From assembly GCA_907165135.1 (NCBI GenBank), contig OU015569.1, positions 10,354,501 to 10,418,500 of the forward strand: a stretch of 64,000 nucleotides of DNA. Reading direction: 5' to 3'. The notes beneath the pieces are model-generated. The model was given only the letters and a program-made list of their open reading frames with translations, had not been told where the DNA came from and made no database searches. The position numbers and the translations under genes are program-made. The stretch comes from Oikopleura dioica (taxonomy: Eukaryota > Chordata > Appendicularia > Copelata > Oikopleuridae). Shown here piece after piece: positions 34,349 through 47,120 of this stretch; the stretch's first letter is position 1, and every line of letters begins with the position of its first letter.

Positions 34349-37300
34349 TTAATTTTCTTGCAAGTTGTTCTCCGTCGTGGACGACACGGCTTCGGACAGA
34401 CCTAAACAATCATTTCAACGATTGGTTTTAAGAAAAAGTCTCGTACCAGGAACGGAGTGATCATTATCCGTGTTCTCCCCAAAGAAATGGAATCGTTGTC
34501 CGCTGGACTGGACGGCTTGAGGAGCAGGGGAAACAAGGGCCTGGTTTCCTTCGTGCTGAGATCTCGTACCAACAAGGGTGGGCGTATGTGGCACGCATCC
34601 GTCATCATCATCGTCATTTGTGACGTGGATGATGCCTAAAAAGAGTTGTGAAGAAGCATTTGAAGAGGAGTTTTTTACCAGGAGTAGTTGGGATTCGAGC
34701 AGGAATGGATCTTGGCCGAGAGAGACCAGTGATTCCCTCCAATGGTGGAGGCACCGAGCGAACTGGCGGATCCACCTCAACAGTTGTCGAGACAGTTGGA
34801 GCATCGTCGATTTCAATCGACTCGTTCGCCGCTGCTTGTTCATCCTGCTCGTCGTCAAGGATCTCGACAGGCTCATTATCGATGTCGTCGTTGTTATCTT
34901 CAGTCATGTCAATAACTTCCGGCGCTTCTTCGGCTGCGGGAACTGCGCTTTCGTCCTGACCTTCTTCGTCCAGCTAAATAACAGTTAACATAGTTCAGCT
35001 AGAAGGGGTTACTTACGTTTTCGTTGAGATCGTTTTCCTCGTCGATGGTGATGGGCTCTGCTGCCGGCTCGGCCTCTTCAAGATCATCAATAGGAATTGA
35101 TGTCGACGGCTCTTGGGAAGAAGAAGCATCTTGGGACTCCTGAGACTCTTGATTGATACGGAATCGCTTTGATTCGCCGTCTTCAGAGTCATTGGTGTCT
35201 GATCGACCGCGTTTTTGAGCGCGTGGTGGGGAGCTGATCATGTCCGATTGAGTGGGACCAGACTCGACTTGGATCGTCTGCGCTGGAGCAATCACAGTTG
35301 TCGAGCTTGATACAGCTTGGGACACAACTGGCTGTGTCACGACAGGCATTATTGGCTCGTCCGGTTGGCTGGAATCTGGAACCATGGTGACGGATGAAGA
35401 AATCGACGAAGCCTGAGGAACGAGATTCGAGGCGCTGTCCGCTTCGGCATTGACGACAGTAGAGTTGGAAGAAGGCATGGGTGAAATGATCGCCTGGGCA
35501 GTGGTGCTTTCCTGGACGTCTTCAACGCGAGTCGGAACGACATGTCCGATGACGCGGCCTTGGGGCTTCTTGGGCTCGCGCTGCTGCGGAGTCACTTCAG
35601 CGACGGATTTCGGCTCTGGATTAGATTTTCAGTAAAAAAGTTGTCTAAAGCATTGAACTCACCTGTGGCAACCTTAGGCTGAATGGCCGGTTGCTCTTTA
35701 GCTTCTGGAGTGATCTCTCGCTCCTTGGCTTTCTCTTCGTCCAGCTCCTTCTTCAGCGCAAGAATCTTGCGCTTCGCGTTTTGCATGAGGCGGTTTTTGT
35801 CCTCTTTCGCCTTGTTTAACTCTGCATCCATCTCTGCCTGTCGCTTCTTTTGGGCTTCGATATCGTCTCTTCGCGCATTCACTTCTTTCTCGAGCCGCTC
35901 GTTCAGGTTTTTGATTTTTCCCTGAAACATTTTTTTCATTATGTCCATTTCCGCCTTCGTGTCGCTCTGCATGCCGCCGAGGATGTTTTCGTCGCCTTCG
36001 GTTTGCGTATCTTTCGCGGTGCTGAAATACCATATAATTTTAAATAAACCTTTCTAAAATGTACCTTTCAGGCTTGTTGCTCGCTTTAGCCGCGTCTTCT
36101 TTGAGTTTTTTGTTCTCATCCCGATGCTTGACAGCGATCGTTCGAAGACGCTTGACCTTGTCCTCTGATTCCTTGAACTTAGCCTGGAGAGTCTCCAGCT
36201 CTGTTTTGCTCGACTAAGATGATGATTTTTATTTCGGAAAAGTAAAATTGGTAAATTACCGCGTTATCAGCCGAGCTCGCCTCAAGAGTTTTTTTGTCTT
36301 CTTCAAGCTTCGCGATCTGAGTCTTAAGCGCTGCGGTTTGACCCTGAAATAACCTCTGAAAAAGAGTTTCCTTTGAAGATAAATATAGTAACCTTGAATT
36401 CGAGAAGCTCGTTTTCCTTGCCCCGGAGCTCGGCATTCTTCGCATCGACAGTCTTTTTCCACTACGATTAGGTATCAATAAAAAGGTAATCATTTTTAGT
36501 GCTTACTGTATCAGACTCCAGTCGAATCTGCTTGACCTTTTCGATCGATATCTTGCCGTGGTTTGCCTTTTTGATCTCTTCCTGATGCGCTGTTTTGAGT
36601 TTTTGGACTTCCTCGGCGTGCGCTTTCTTTGCCTCAGTGAGCTCCTCATCTTTCTTGTCCATTGTCTGCTTTGCCTCGGCTTCAAGTCGGATGAGTGGGC
36701 GCAGTTGGTTCTCGAGCTCGGCGATTTTCTGCTCGTTGGACTTGATCTCCTCGAGTGCGCGGTTCTTTTCATCGCGAAGGACGCAGTTGGACTCTTTAAC
36801 AATGTTAAGTTGGTTAACAGAGTCGACGAGTTTTCGGTGCTGCTCTTCCGTCATCGATGGCTTTTTGGCCAAAGCCTCAAGGTCGGACAGATGACGTTTT
36901 AGCTCGGCGATCTGATCTTCCTGCATGCGAGTACGAGTCTGGAGTCGAATGACCTCGGTTTTGGCCATGTCTCGCTCGCCCTCGGCGATAGAAACATCTC
37001 GACGCATGATCTGTGAGAGTTCAAGAAGTCCAGAACTGTCTTCAGTGATGCTGATCTAAACAATGAAGATAAGTTGACGACTTCGGACTTGTGAACAAAC
37101 CTGGCTAGAATCGAGATTGGCAATTGAACCTCGTCGTCTTGAGTCAGTGACTTCTTTGTTTAAAGCTTCGAGCTGCTCATGAAGAATATTATTCTTTCGG
37201 CTCTGTTCCTCAATTCGAGTAGCGCCCTAAATCAATTGTCATCAAAGCACAAATATCGATAAAGATACCTCCTCAACGCGTTTCTGAAGCATTTCTTTCT

Positions 37301-40300
37301 CTTCCTTCCACTCGCTAAATGCTGCGTCATTTCGGGCCTTTTGGACGAGGTTTTCTTCGATGAGTTGGCGATTTTTCAACTTTAGCTCATTCTGCTCCGC
37401 CTTGTACTTCTGAACCTCCGAAAGTGCTTGTCCACTGGCAACTACTTGGTTCATGTAGTTGTCGTTCAAGTGGGAGAGCTCATCGGCCTTCGCGTTCAAG
37501 TTTTCTTTCAAGCTCAAGATCGTTGAGTTGAGAGAGTCGATCTAATTTAAATACAGTTCTTATCGAATATTTTAAGCGAAAAAATACCTCAGTACGAAGA
37601 TTTTGAATGTCTTCCGTGCCAGACTCCTTTTTGAGTCGCTCGATTTCGCTACTTTGATCAGAAATAGTTTGATCTCTTTCGACGACTGTTTGCTGCGCCT
37701 CCTCGATTTCTTTGTCTTTGCAAAGCTTAATTTTCGTGAACTCTTCGATGCTCTCATTCATTCGCTTCTCAGCATCCGACGCGATCTTTTTGAAATCAGC
37801 AATTTGAACATCTTTTCGCTCAAGATCTTCTTTCAAAGATTTTATATCGACTTCGTATCGCTTGAGTTCGTCGCTGAAGTCCGAAGCTGGCTTCATTTGG
37901 GAACCGGGTCCTCCTGCTCTCGTCGGACTCTTCGAAAATTGAAGCATCTGCCGTTGCTTGATTCGTTGGAGCTCTTGAGCGAGAGTCGAGTTCTTAAAAA
38001 TAAGTTGACTTTAACCGTTACTTTTTTAATAAATAACCTTGTTGCGCTCTTCTTCAAGCTTTTTAGAGACGGTTTCTTCCTGCTGCTTGAGTTTTTGAAT
38101 GGCGTCGGCATGCTCCTTGTGGATGCTCTCGATTTTGCTCTCATAAGCTTGCGTCTTGGCGATTTCGGCGTTGAGATCACTCTCGAGCTTGATAGTGGTG
38201 GCGGTCTTTTGCTCGGCGAAATGCTGCTGCAGTTTCGTCATAGTGTCGAGCACGGCGCTCTGCTGGAGTTCGTTCTTCTCAATATTCTTGAGTTGTTCTT
38301 TCAAGTTGTTGATTTCCCACTCCAAGTTGGAGTTCTTGCTCTTAGAAGCGGCCAGGGCAATTTTGAACTGCGACTTTTCTTCAATTGCTTCCATGAGAGA
38401 AGCGGTGATGTTGGACGAGTTCTCGCTCTCCTTCTCGAGCGTTTTTACCAACTGCTCGTGGGATGAGTTAAGCGTCTCTACCTGCTCCTTGCATCGTTTC
38501 AGCTCGTCCTCTTTCGTTACAAGAACAAAGTCTTGGTTCTTGATAGTGACCTCGTACTTGCTGATCCTGCAGGCTAAATCGTTGCGCTCCTTTTCGTGAT
38601 TAACAATCTCCGAATATTGACAAGTGTTTTTCTTTTGAAGCTCTTCGATTTTGAACTTGCACTGGTCCAGTTCGCGCTGCAAAGAAGCCACAAGTTCCTT
38701 ATCCTTCGCATTCGAGAAGGATTTTCTTGGAGAAGGCACCAATGCGGAGGTTTCTTCGATGGAACGAACACCATCGTCCATCTCATTCTCTTCGTCTTCG
38801 ATTCGTCGCCGTTCGAAGTACTCGTGCCAACTTTCCCGTTGCTTTTTGATTGCGTTCAGCTCAGTTTCGATGTTGCTACGTTCGATCTTCTCAAGCTCGA
38901 GAAGATGACCCATCTCGTTGAGCTTTGTTTCCAGCTCTTCCGTGTTCAAGTCAGTAAAGGCCTTGTACTTGAACTGAAGGGCGATGAGCTCATTAGTCTT
39001 GTCGGAGAGCTGCTTCTGGGTGTCAGTGATGATGTTATCTAAGTTACTTCCGTCTTCGATTTTGTGAATCAAATCGGCATTGCGCATGTTGAGCTCCTTG
39101 ATTTGAGCGACGAAGATGTCATTCTCTTCAGCGAGCTTTTGGCGCGATGTTCTCACTTGATGACACTCGAGTCTAAGCGCGCCCAATTCTTGATTCGAGT
39201 CTGCCAACTGATCCGTTAGACTCTGGATAAACCCTTGCGACTTTTCATACTCGTCGCGCATTCGCTGGAGCTGGGGCTCTTTGTCTTTGATCTCGCCCAT
39301 GATTTGACGCTGCATCTGCTGATATGCCTCGTTTTCCGCCTCGAGTTTTTCCGCAAGCTGGGACTTAGTGATGTACTCTGAGTACATCTCGGTGAGTGTC
39401 ATGCCTGATCGGAGGAGCTTGATGGCAGCAGCAGCTATTGGACTAAATTCCTCTAGCTCGTTCTTGTCAAAAGCTGGCCCGGTTCGTTTAACCTCGGAGA
39501 GCATGTCGTTGGCAAGTTTGAGCTCTTCCTCCATCTTGGTTTTTCGCATTTCGAAATCTTTCTCGAGTTCCTCGCAGCGCTGGACGGTCTCCTTCAGCTG
39601 CACGTTCTGCTCGAGAAGCTGGTGCATATCTGCACGGAGCTCTTCGACAGTTGCGCTACTTTCTTCGCCCTTCTTTCGATGCGTTTCTAGCTGCGATTTC
39701 AGAAGATCAACAACGCGGCCCTGAGTGAGAATGTCCGTTTTGTAGAGCTGCTCAGAGTCGGCGAACTCCTTCGCTCGCTCTTCAAACTCGTTTCGTTGCT
39801 GGAGAACCTGGTTGGTTTTGTACTCCAGGTCGCTTTCCAAAACTTGAATACGGTTCTCCAGCGATTCGATCTCTTTTTGTGCATTGTCAGCTTCACCCTT
39901 TCGATTTTTTCGATCCTCATCAGCAAGTTTTTTTGCAGTTTGATATCTCACCTTAGAGATTTCGGTTAGACAAATTAATGTAAAGAGAGATACTATCTTA
40001 CCTTTTCGTTATCGAGCTCCAAAGTGAGACTTTGATTTTCGATCTCTAGCTTTTTTGTCGTTGATCTCAGTCGCTCAATAGTGAAGCCATCGTGTCTCCG
40101 TTCGATTTCGAGAGTGTCCAACTGTCCTTTCACCTGGTTTTTCTCTTTCAACAATGTATTCGCCTTCGTCGCTGTTGACTCGTACTCTTCCATCAGATTC
40201 GTGAGCTCTTCGTCTTTTTGTTTGAGCACTTGCTCCAGCCGCGACTTGTCTGTCAATACTCGATCTCTAAAGATTTAAAGTATATTATTTGAAAGAGATG

Positions 40301-40741
40301 GAAATTATTTACCGCTCGACTTTGATTTTAGTCAAATCGCCATCCTTGTTGTGCATATTTCGATGACATTCCGCAATTTGATCTCGTAGTGCGTTGAGCT
40401 CGGAGAGAAGGGCAGTAGATGCTCGTTTGTCTTGATCATCTTGTTCGGCAGTAGATTGATTCAGGGCAGCAGAGGACTCGGTCGCTTTTTCGAGCAGGTG
40501 TTTTGTCTAGTTAAAAAGAAGATGAAAGAAGGTATTTAAGGAATTATAGGTTCACCTCATCTAACTCATTTTTAAGTCGCTGAACTTCGATCTTTTTTCC
40601 ATCATCATCAGCATCTGGCAGTGCTAGTTCGAGCTTTTTGATGATATTAGAGTTTTTGATCGTCGATAACTCTATTGGTGTCAGTAACTTGCCGAGTTTA
40701 TCTGTCGATAGTTGGGCCGAAATCTTTCGCTTCGGTGCCAT
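34349..40741 (-). CDS. TPR: Nucleoprotein TPR (nuclear-pore basket)
   Basis: Very long coiled-coil protein, roughly 1,800 residues, built from many exons with about 50-nt introns; the largest is 38026-39951. Start at 40741 (MAPKRKISAQLSTDKLGKLL). The conserved TPR core is EEFSPIAAAAIKLLRSGMTL, TEMYSEYITKSQLAEKLEAE and EIKDKEPQLQRMRDEYEKSQ. The last third is disordered: Ser/Pro/Gln-rich, then acidic (IDMTEDNNDDIDNEP), with an NLS-like KRGRSD. The C-terminal TPTLVGTRSQHEGNQAL ... RFHFFGE resembles the TPR tail; stop 34349-34351. TPR anchors to Nup153, forms basket filaments and serves mRNA export and the spindle checkpoint. Large plus-strand ORFs within it are antisense shadows. Confidence 0.93.
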
Positions 40742-41264
40742 CTTAAAATTATAAATTTGAGTGAAGCATAATAGTAATGATTGTATAGTTTCTCGCAGTT
40801 GTTGAAGATGAATGAAGGGCAGTTAGTATAGTATACAGTATATGGATGGAACTTTGTCTCTTTGTAGGTCTCTTTCTGAAGGATCTACTTGCTTCACTCG
40901 ATATAGCAAGGTCGAATTATTAAACTATCTCTGTCCGAATGCCGATTTTAAAGACGAGTTGCTGACGTGGCCTGTAACGGTTGATCGAAAAAGATCAGTT
41001 TTGCGATAAAATGGGTCGTTTCTGATTTTTCGTGGTGCTCAGACGCCAACTTGGAGACGTTTTTTAGCAAAAATAAGACCAATCCAAGAAGCGCACATGT
41101 TGGCCAGCTAGCTTCAATCTAAAATAAGTGCAGTTGACAATTCTTGAACTTTATTTATGTATTGAATGGATACGCGAGGAATAGACAGAAAGAAGAAATG
41201 TGGTCAAAATGAAGAAGCAAGAATGAAGAAGATGAAAATGGATAACTCATAGTGGCGAACTCGC
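40742..41264. other. Intergenic, TPR promoter and CTNS 3' region
   Basis: 523 bp without a gene. A candidate reverse-strand polyadenylation hexamer (TTTATT on the plus strand, about 41151) lies just past the CTNS stop. Confidence 0.5.
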
Positions 41265-42512
41265 TCAATAGTCGTTGTAGTCATCAAGCTGGGCTCGATA
41301 GCCAGGCTTGTTTCGATAAAGAACATAGTGCTGAACGATGAAAAGTGCATCGAAGAGAATGGAAAAGAGCCCAAGGCCGAACTTCGTTGGATCGCCAAAA
41401 ATGTTGCTGAAGTCGTTGTTGTTGACGCCTTGAAGCATCATTTGGAGCATTGAAAGGGATCCTCCAGTGAGATCAAGCAAGACGTTGCCAATTGACCAAC
41501 CTTCAGTTGATTTTCGCCTTAAAATGGAAGTTTTAAACAAAGAGCTAGAAAAAATTCATTGCACCTGTAGTTCATGAGAGCCTGTGGGATATATTTGACA
41601 ATTGTAATGGCGAGTTTGACGGAAGACAAAATTATCAGGTAATCTAGCCAGAGCATACTACCAACGGCGGGAGCGATACAGCCCAAAACAGCAGCAAGAA
41701 TACAAGCGCCGGAAAATAACCAACCGAATTTGCTTACTTTTTGACCATTTTTGTCGTAAATGACAATTTGGAAGCCAGTGAAGGCAGAGGCGAGAAACGC
41801 GTGGAGAGAAAAAAAAATCTAAAATGATTTTGGAAATACTGAAATCAAGGAAGAGTATTTACATCATTCGGCAAGACAGGATTGACACCATCATGCCGTC
41901 GCTCTTCATATTGTGCGAAAATATTCTTGCTGAAGAAGAGCGCCAAATTGTACGCACTGTAGCACGCGAATCCGATGGTGTTGAGCAACACAAAATCAAA
42001 ATTCAATCCCTCAACATTTTTACGCTTGAAATTGAGCCAGATTTGTGGGTAGAAGGATACTGTCCAGGCGACAAAGTACATCCATCCGATGACCTCGTTG
42101 AAGACATAAAGTGATTCGGATTTGATAACGTTCACTCGGGTCACGTCATCGGTCGAGTTTGTGTCGTTGAAATTGATGAACTCTTGGCCGATGGAGACAG
42201 ACTGGAGGATAATGGATGAAGTGTTACTGTCCAGATGAATTTTGCAGTTGTAGGAAGAGAGTGACCCAGAGAGACATGTTATGTTCACTAAAGTTTCCGA
42301 TAAGCTCAAAGGAAAACTAGATTATAAAAATCGAAAATGCTGGCTTTACCTATCGAATCGGTATAATTTGTATAGATGTATGCGTCTTTCGCTTCGTCTG
42401 AAGAAATCTCCCAGCTTCCATTTTTCCCATTCTGTATCCTTATAGAACCAGGTATCGCCACATCCGAGCCGAAACCGAATAAGAGCGTTGAAATAAAATG
42501 CAGATCCAACAT
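41265..42512 (-). CDS. CTNS: Cystinosin, lysosomal cystine/H+ symporter
   Basis: PQ-loop transporter that exports cystine from lysosomes. The start at 42512 gives a signal peptide ([19 protein letters not shown]) and a luminal domain rich in N-glycosylation sites (YTNYTDS, VNITC, DSNTSS, NDTNST). A 65-nt GT-AG intron joins DSI to VNITC in phase. PQ loop 1 is [20 protein letters not shown], followed by [21 protein letters not shown] and NPVLPNDIFFSLHA. PQ loop 2 is [21 protein letters not shown], then [17 protein letters not shown] and [20 protein letters not shown]. It ends [17 protein letters not shown]; the tyrosine-rich tail fits a lysosomal sorting signal. DPH4 stops only 47 bp upstream, a likely operon. 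Confidence 0.94.
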
Positions 42513-42559
42513 CCGCTTCACACGAACTCTTAAAACTACAGGCTAAGTCAGAATCAGCT

Positions 42560-43055
42560 TCATTCCTCAAGACTATTGACAGTAATATACAGTGAGCAAT
42601 CAGAACAAGGGACGTCAACAGGAAAGTCCACTGTATTCCTGTCTATAGAAAACACTCCTTGGCATCTACATTGATAACTTAGATATCCGCTATCTTCGTC
42701 ATCGGTTTCAAAGTCGAGCAAATCAAGTGTGCCTGAAGAAGGAGCACTTTTCTTGATACCAAATCGTTTATCATAATCTACAGGGGGATACTGGAACAAA
42801 AGCTATTATAAATATTCAAAAAGGCATCTGTATAATATCAAATTTCTATCCCCTATTTGCTAATCGTAACTCTTCATCAACAAGAGTCTTGTAGGCAGTA
42901 GTTAACCGGTCGAAAAGTGAGCTACTGTATTGAGTGTTCGAGTTTTGAGAACCGCACTTGTCCGGATGAGCCGACCTTGCTTTATTTCTATAAGCAGTTT
43001 TTATCTCGCTTGTGCTCGCGTCTGACTTGACTCCCAAAATATCATAATAAGACAT
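42560..43055 (-). CDS. DNAJC24: DPH4/DNAJC24, J-protein for diphthamide synthesis
   Basis: Two exons. N-terminal J domain: MSYYDILGVKSDASTSEI, YRNKARSAHPDKCG with the HPD motif, LFDRLTTAYKTLVDEELR. C-terminal CSL (DPH-type) zinc finger: LSYQCRCQGVFSI ... VPCSDCSLYITV, with the four cysteines. This domain pair is diagnostic of DPH4, which supports the radical-SAM step of diphthamide formation on eEF2. Stop TGA at 42560-42562. It is followed at 47 bp by CTNS and preceded at 148 bp by PHF5A, all on the minus strand. Confidence 0.92.
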
Positions 43056-43203
43056 TCTGAACCGTTATCACATTTATTCACGGACACAAGTTTTTTTTCG
43101 TTTTCAGTTGACTAAGAGTTTTTTCTACGTTCTGGCAGCATTGTCAAAATGAGTCTAATTCCGCCTTCAAGGTCTACAGCGGCCGCTGAAGGCGGTGCGG
43201 ATG

Positions 43204-43739
43204 TTAGAAAGTCTTTTTAAAGCCGAACTTCTTCCTTTCGTAGAACAGGTCAGTCTTCGCCGAGCCAAGATTGACAATCTTTGGGCAACCATCTCTGTCC
43301 TACAAAAGATAAAGGTAACTTTCCTTCAATCATATTATTTTTCACCTTCTCGAGCTTGGTGCACTCACGGCAGTAGTACGCGTCCGAAATTCCTGGGCCA
43401 CCACAAATCACACAGCGACCCTGTTTAATTGAAACATACAAAAAAGTTTGACTTGAGCTTGATCTACCTGGAAGGAGCCGTAGTTACATTCGTCACAGAT
43501 ACGGACAAGGGTCGACGGTCGAACATAGGAGTCGCAAATGACACAACGACCATCACACTGGTCAAGGTTTATTAAATACTACTAGAAAAAGGGTATTGAC
43601 ATAACAATCATTCGAATGACCGAAAAATGTCTGGTTTATTGAAATTATCGAGCGTAAACCTCTTCTTATCACAAAGTCTTCCGATGGCAACACCAGCTTG
43701 CTTACGACAAAAAATCAAATCTGGATGATGCTTCGCCAT
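43204..43739 (-). CDS. PHF5A: PHF5A/SF3b14b, SF3b spliceosome subunit
   Basis: Near-identical to the animal family: [84 protein letters not shown] and [11 protein letters not shown]. The zinc-knuckle cysteines are all present and the length (about 110 residues) is standard. It is part of SF3b, which recognises the branch point. Introns 2 and 3 are GT-AG. Intron 1, after RLCDK and before CDGRC, has no in-phase GT donor: the first GT lies 5 nt downstream, so a non-canonical boundary is needed. Stop 43204-43206. It sits in the minus-strand row between UQCRC2 (212 bp) and DPH4. Confidence 0.95.
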
Positions 43740-43950
43740 CACCAAATGTCGATGACAATAATCTGATTAAATTTTTGTTACGTTTATTGTCTGTATAAAA
43801 CAAGTCTTGCTGATTTCGAATTCTAGTTTAATGAATTCCAGTTGAATCCTAAGCACAGGTTTTTAAATAAAATCCGAGCCAATAAATAAGTTTTTTTATA
43901 AATTAAATTATCGAGGGGGAACAGGTGAACATTCTTCTTTTTTTTTTTGT

Positions 43951-45383
43951 TTAGATTTCATAGTTTTGAGGGAAGGCATGGACGTCTCCAAGAACAACCA
44001 AGGATTTAGCGGAGGCAGCGGCTTCGGCGGCGAACGCGCTAACTTCATCGGCGATAACACCAGAGACATCAGAGACCTGGCCAGTGGCAACAGCGGCGAC
44101 GGCAGCCTTGTCGCCCTAGAAGCAATTAATAACCGGAAATTATTTTGAAAACGGATAAAAATTATATCACATAGTTTTGAAGGAACTTCTTGTGAAAAAT
44201 TAGGACTTCGAGAGAATGCCGAGTTAAAAGAATGGACTTACAGATCCGAGCGCAACAGCCTGGGCAAGAGCAGCGCTCGAGACGGCAGAGGCAGCATCGA
44301 AGGCGGCAAGGGAGCCAAGCTTGGTGGAAAGCTCAGCTGGAGAGTGAGCAGAAAACTGGATGACCTGGTTGCCAGAGTAGCTGATGACCTTGCCACCGAG
44401 GCCAGCGGCGACAACAGCGGCAACACCAGAATCGGTGCCAGTGGCGTTGATACCGACGACGGCGACGGAGGCTCCTGGTCGAGCGATGCGGACCTAGATC
44501 ACAAATAAAACAAACAAAAGTAGATGAATATAGAACCTGTCCAGCATAGAACTGGGAAGCAACACCAGCGTTGTTGGAGAAGGTGTTCTCCTGGAGCTGG
44601 GTAACGATCTTCTGGAGGAAGCTCTCAGAGACGCCGGAGCCAACGACGATCATGTCTTCAGTACCGTAGTGGCTGTGGTGGAAGTTTCGGGCCAAGTTCT
44701 CGAGGATTTCATCTCGCTCTTCGAGCATTCGCGGGTTCTCGGAACCGTAACCGCCAGTGAAACCGTTGTTGTTGGAAAGACCACCCTGATTAAAATTCAT
44801 TTTCAAAAAGGATGATGAAAAAGCTTACAGTGAAGGAAGCCTGGTGGAAAGCGTTGTCAACTGGGCAGGATCCGTTAGCCTTGGCCTGGCTCCATGGGTG
44901 GAACATCTCGTATTTCAAGAAGAGAGGCTGGTTGATAGAGGGGACCAAGACATCGGTGGCGAGCTCCTCGATGGCCTTTGGACCGGCAGAGATGGAAACG
45001 ACCGTTCGCTCTCGGTTTCCAAAGGTCTCGAACTCACCGCCCATCAAGTTGACCATCTAAAAAGGGAAGTCATGATTTCGTTGGGGTGAAGTTGGCATAC
45101 TCGCTGCTGGAGAGTAGCAGTGTTTCGGTAGTTGGAGAGACCGAGGGTGTATCGGGTGAAGGTGGCAGCGCCAATGTTGGCAGCGGTTTCATTGGCCGCA
45201 CCAGCCTTGATGGAGACAGCAACCTAAACAACGTTGGTAGGTATTGAAAAGTATGCTTGTCAATACCTGGCATGCTGGGGAGGAGGCGGGAAGTGCGATA
45301 GCGGTGATGCCACTGGAGTACACCTGCGTCGACGCGTTTGCCTGGACGAGAGCTTGAGCACTCTTAGTGAGGGTCGTACGCAT
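43951..45383 (-). CDS. UQCRC2: Complex III core protein 2 (UQCRC2), M16-peptidase fold
   Basis: Divergent core-2 subunit of cytochrome bc1. Start at 45383 (MRTTLTKSAQALVQANASTQ), just after an acceptor-like TTTTCAG. Core features: ITAIALPASSPACQVAVSIK, GAANETAANIGAATFTRYTL, TATLQQRMVNLMGGEFETFG, a region with NFHHSHYGTEDMIVVGSGV, and an Ala/Ser-rich second half (KLGSLAAFDAASAVSSAALA) ending VVLGDVHAFPQNYEI with TAA at 43951-43953. The M16 zinc motif HxxEH is absent, as expected for a core protein. The identity rests on overall order and composition and is less certain than for its neighbours; another M16-fold mitochondrial protein is the alternative. Five exons, small introns. Confidence 0.72.
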
Positions 45384-45772
45384 CTCTGAAAACAAAACTC
45401 TCTGGTTACTATTGTTACTATCAATCCTTCGAGTAAATTAAAATCTAGGTTAAATTCCAATCGAATCAATGATTCGAGCGATGACGAGCATTAGAGAATC
45501 TGTTAGTCATTTTTGTTCAGTTAGCAATAGTAAACATTACACATGAACAGAGACAGAAGAGAGAAAGACGCATTCATGGCGGCCAATCAGCGTCAACTCG
45601 TTGCCGCCTCAATCGAGTGTGCCCAAGAAAAAAGAGCTATTTTAGCATATACAGTTTTTAATTAATCAACACTACTATGCGACTTGGACCAGTGGGCTAA
45701 AAACAAAGACTTTTCTAGAAAGATTCCTGATATTGATTGCACATTTTAATTTAATCAATTACAAACAATTAA
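45384..45772. other. Gap between UFM1 and UQCRC2
   Basis: 389 bp, AT-rich, with no ORF of note. It lies within the minus-strand row; the TTTTCAG directly before the UQCRC2 ATG would suit a trans-splice acceptor. Confidence 0.4.
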
Positions 45773-46149
<377 letters not shown>

Positions 46150-46197
46150 TCTGAGTACTGTTACAGGACTTTAGACTTTAGTTCGCTTGAATTGAAT

Positions 46198-46838
46198 CTA
46201 CAGAATATTGTCAAACAGTATGTCAAAGGACTCAAAGTATGTTTCATTCGAGGATGCGGATATATAATTCGGTCGAAACCCGTGCCAAGGGACTATGAGG
46301 GCGCTGCCATCTGAAGGTCCCAAAAACTGAAGAATCTTGAATTATTTTAGCACGAGTTACTCTATCTTACGTGGAGTAAAATGAGGATGAAGTCGATAAA
46401 TGCTCCGATTCCAGCCATTCCACATGTTGACAATTTAATAAGGCCAATCACAGGATATCCGAGATAAAAACGATCTAAAGAGCAGTTGAACAAGAGTTTC
46501 TTTAACAAACTAATAGTACCTATACCAAAGACACCAAGAAATATGCTAAGAACGACGGCAGTGGCGTAATATTTTCTATTTGTCCAGCGACAAGGAGCGA
46601 AGACTTGAATCGACTCTGAAAAGACGGTCCCGTTGAATTGCTTCTCCTGGCCGCCATCTTCTGTACAGTTGATGCCTTTTAGCGGGGCACAGCGGAGTCG
46701 GAGCTGCTCTTCGCGAGGGCATCCTGCGTATTCTTGAGTTTCAAGATCGATCGGGGGCAACTCGCAGATAAATTGATTTTTTCGTAAGTTCCGACATTCA
46801 AGAGCGCTTGCGATCGCTAACAGAAAACATATTAGCAT
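46198..46838 (-). CDS. TM2D1: TM2 domain-containing protein 1
   Basis: The ATG at 46838 immediately follows a CAG acceptor and opens a signal peptide (MLICFLLAIASALE). The ectodomain has the family cysteines (CRNLRKNQFICELPPIDLET, CRWTNRKYYATAVVL). The TM2 module is two helices around DRFYLGYPVIGLIKLSTCGM, with the DRF motif, and GIGAFIDFILILLH. After an intron the tail begins FLGPSDGSALIVPWHG and ends SNETYFESFDILFDNIL, matching the TM2D1 tail (GPSDGS then NET). TM2D proteins (almondex, amaretto, biscotti) affect Notch signalling and gamma-secretase. Stop at 46198-46200, 48 bp before UFM1. The ORF extends further upstream, but the signal peptide and acceptor decide this start. Confidence 0.9.
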
Positions 46839-47120
46839 CTGAATAAGTAATATAATGCAGTAGCTTGTACATAAAAAGAAGAAAGATACGCAACGGCTTT
46901 GAAGTTTTTCAGATTTTTTTTTGGATTTTGGATTACGATCATTAACCGAAATCATCGGATCTTCAATTAGAAAAAGGACAAGAGGGCAGTATGAGGAAAG
47001 GAAAGAAATAGAAAGAGTGAGGGAGAGTGACAAATTTGAATTTTTCCTAACGTACACAATAATTTAGACCGACGATAATGAAATTTTTGTTTTTTCTTTT
47101 TTTTTTCTTGATTTTCGGGT

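Noticed and set aside
37603-38466. 287-codon plus-strand ORF across the TPR region
   Set aside because: Antisense shadow of coiled-coil exons; Leu/Phe-rich composition typical of reversed Glu/Lys codons, and no splice or homology support.
42346-42618. ORF beginning MTSLVLIAHCILLSIV as the start of cystinosin
   Set aside because: It begins inside the DPH4 coding end. The other frame (start 42512) has a signal peptide, N-glycosylation sites and an in-phase intron into VNITC.
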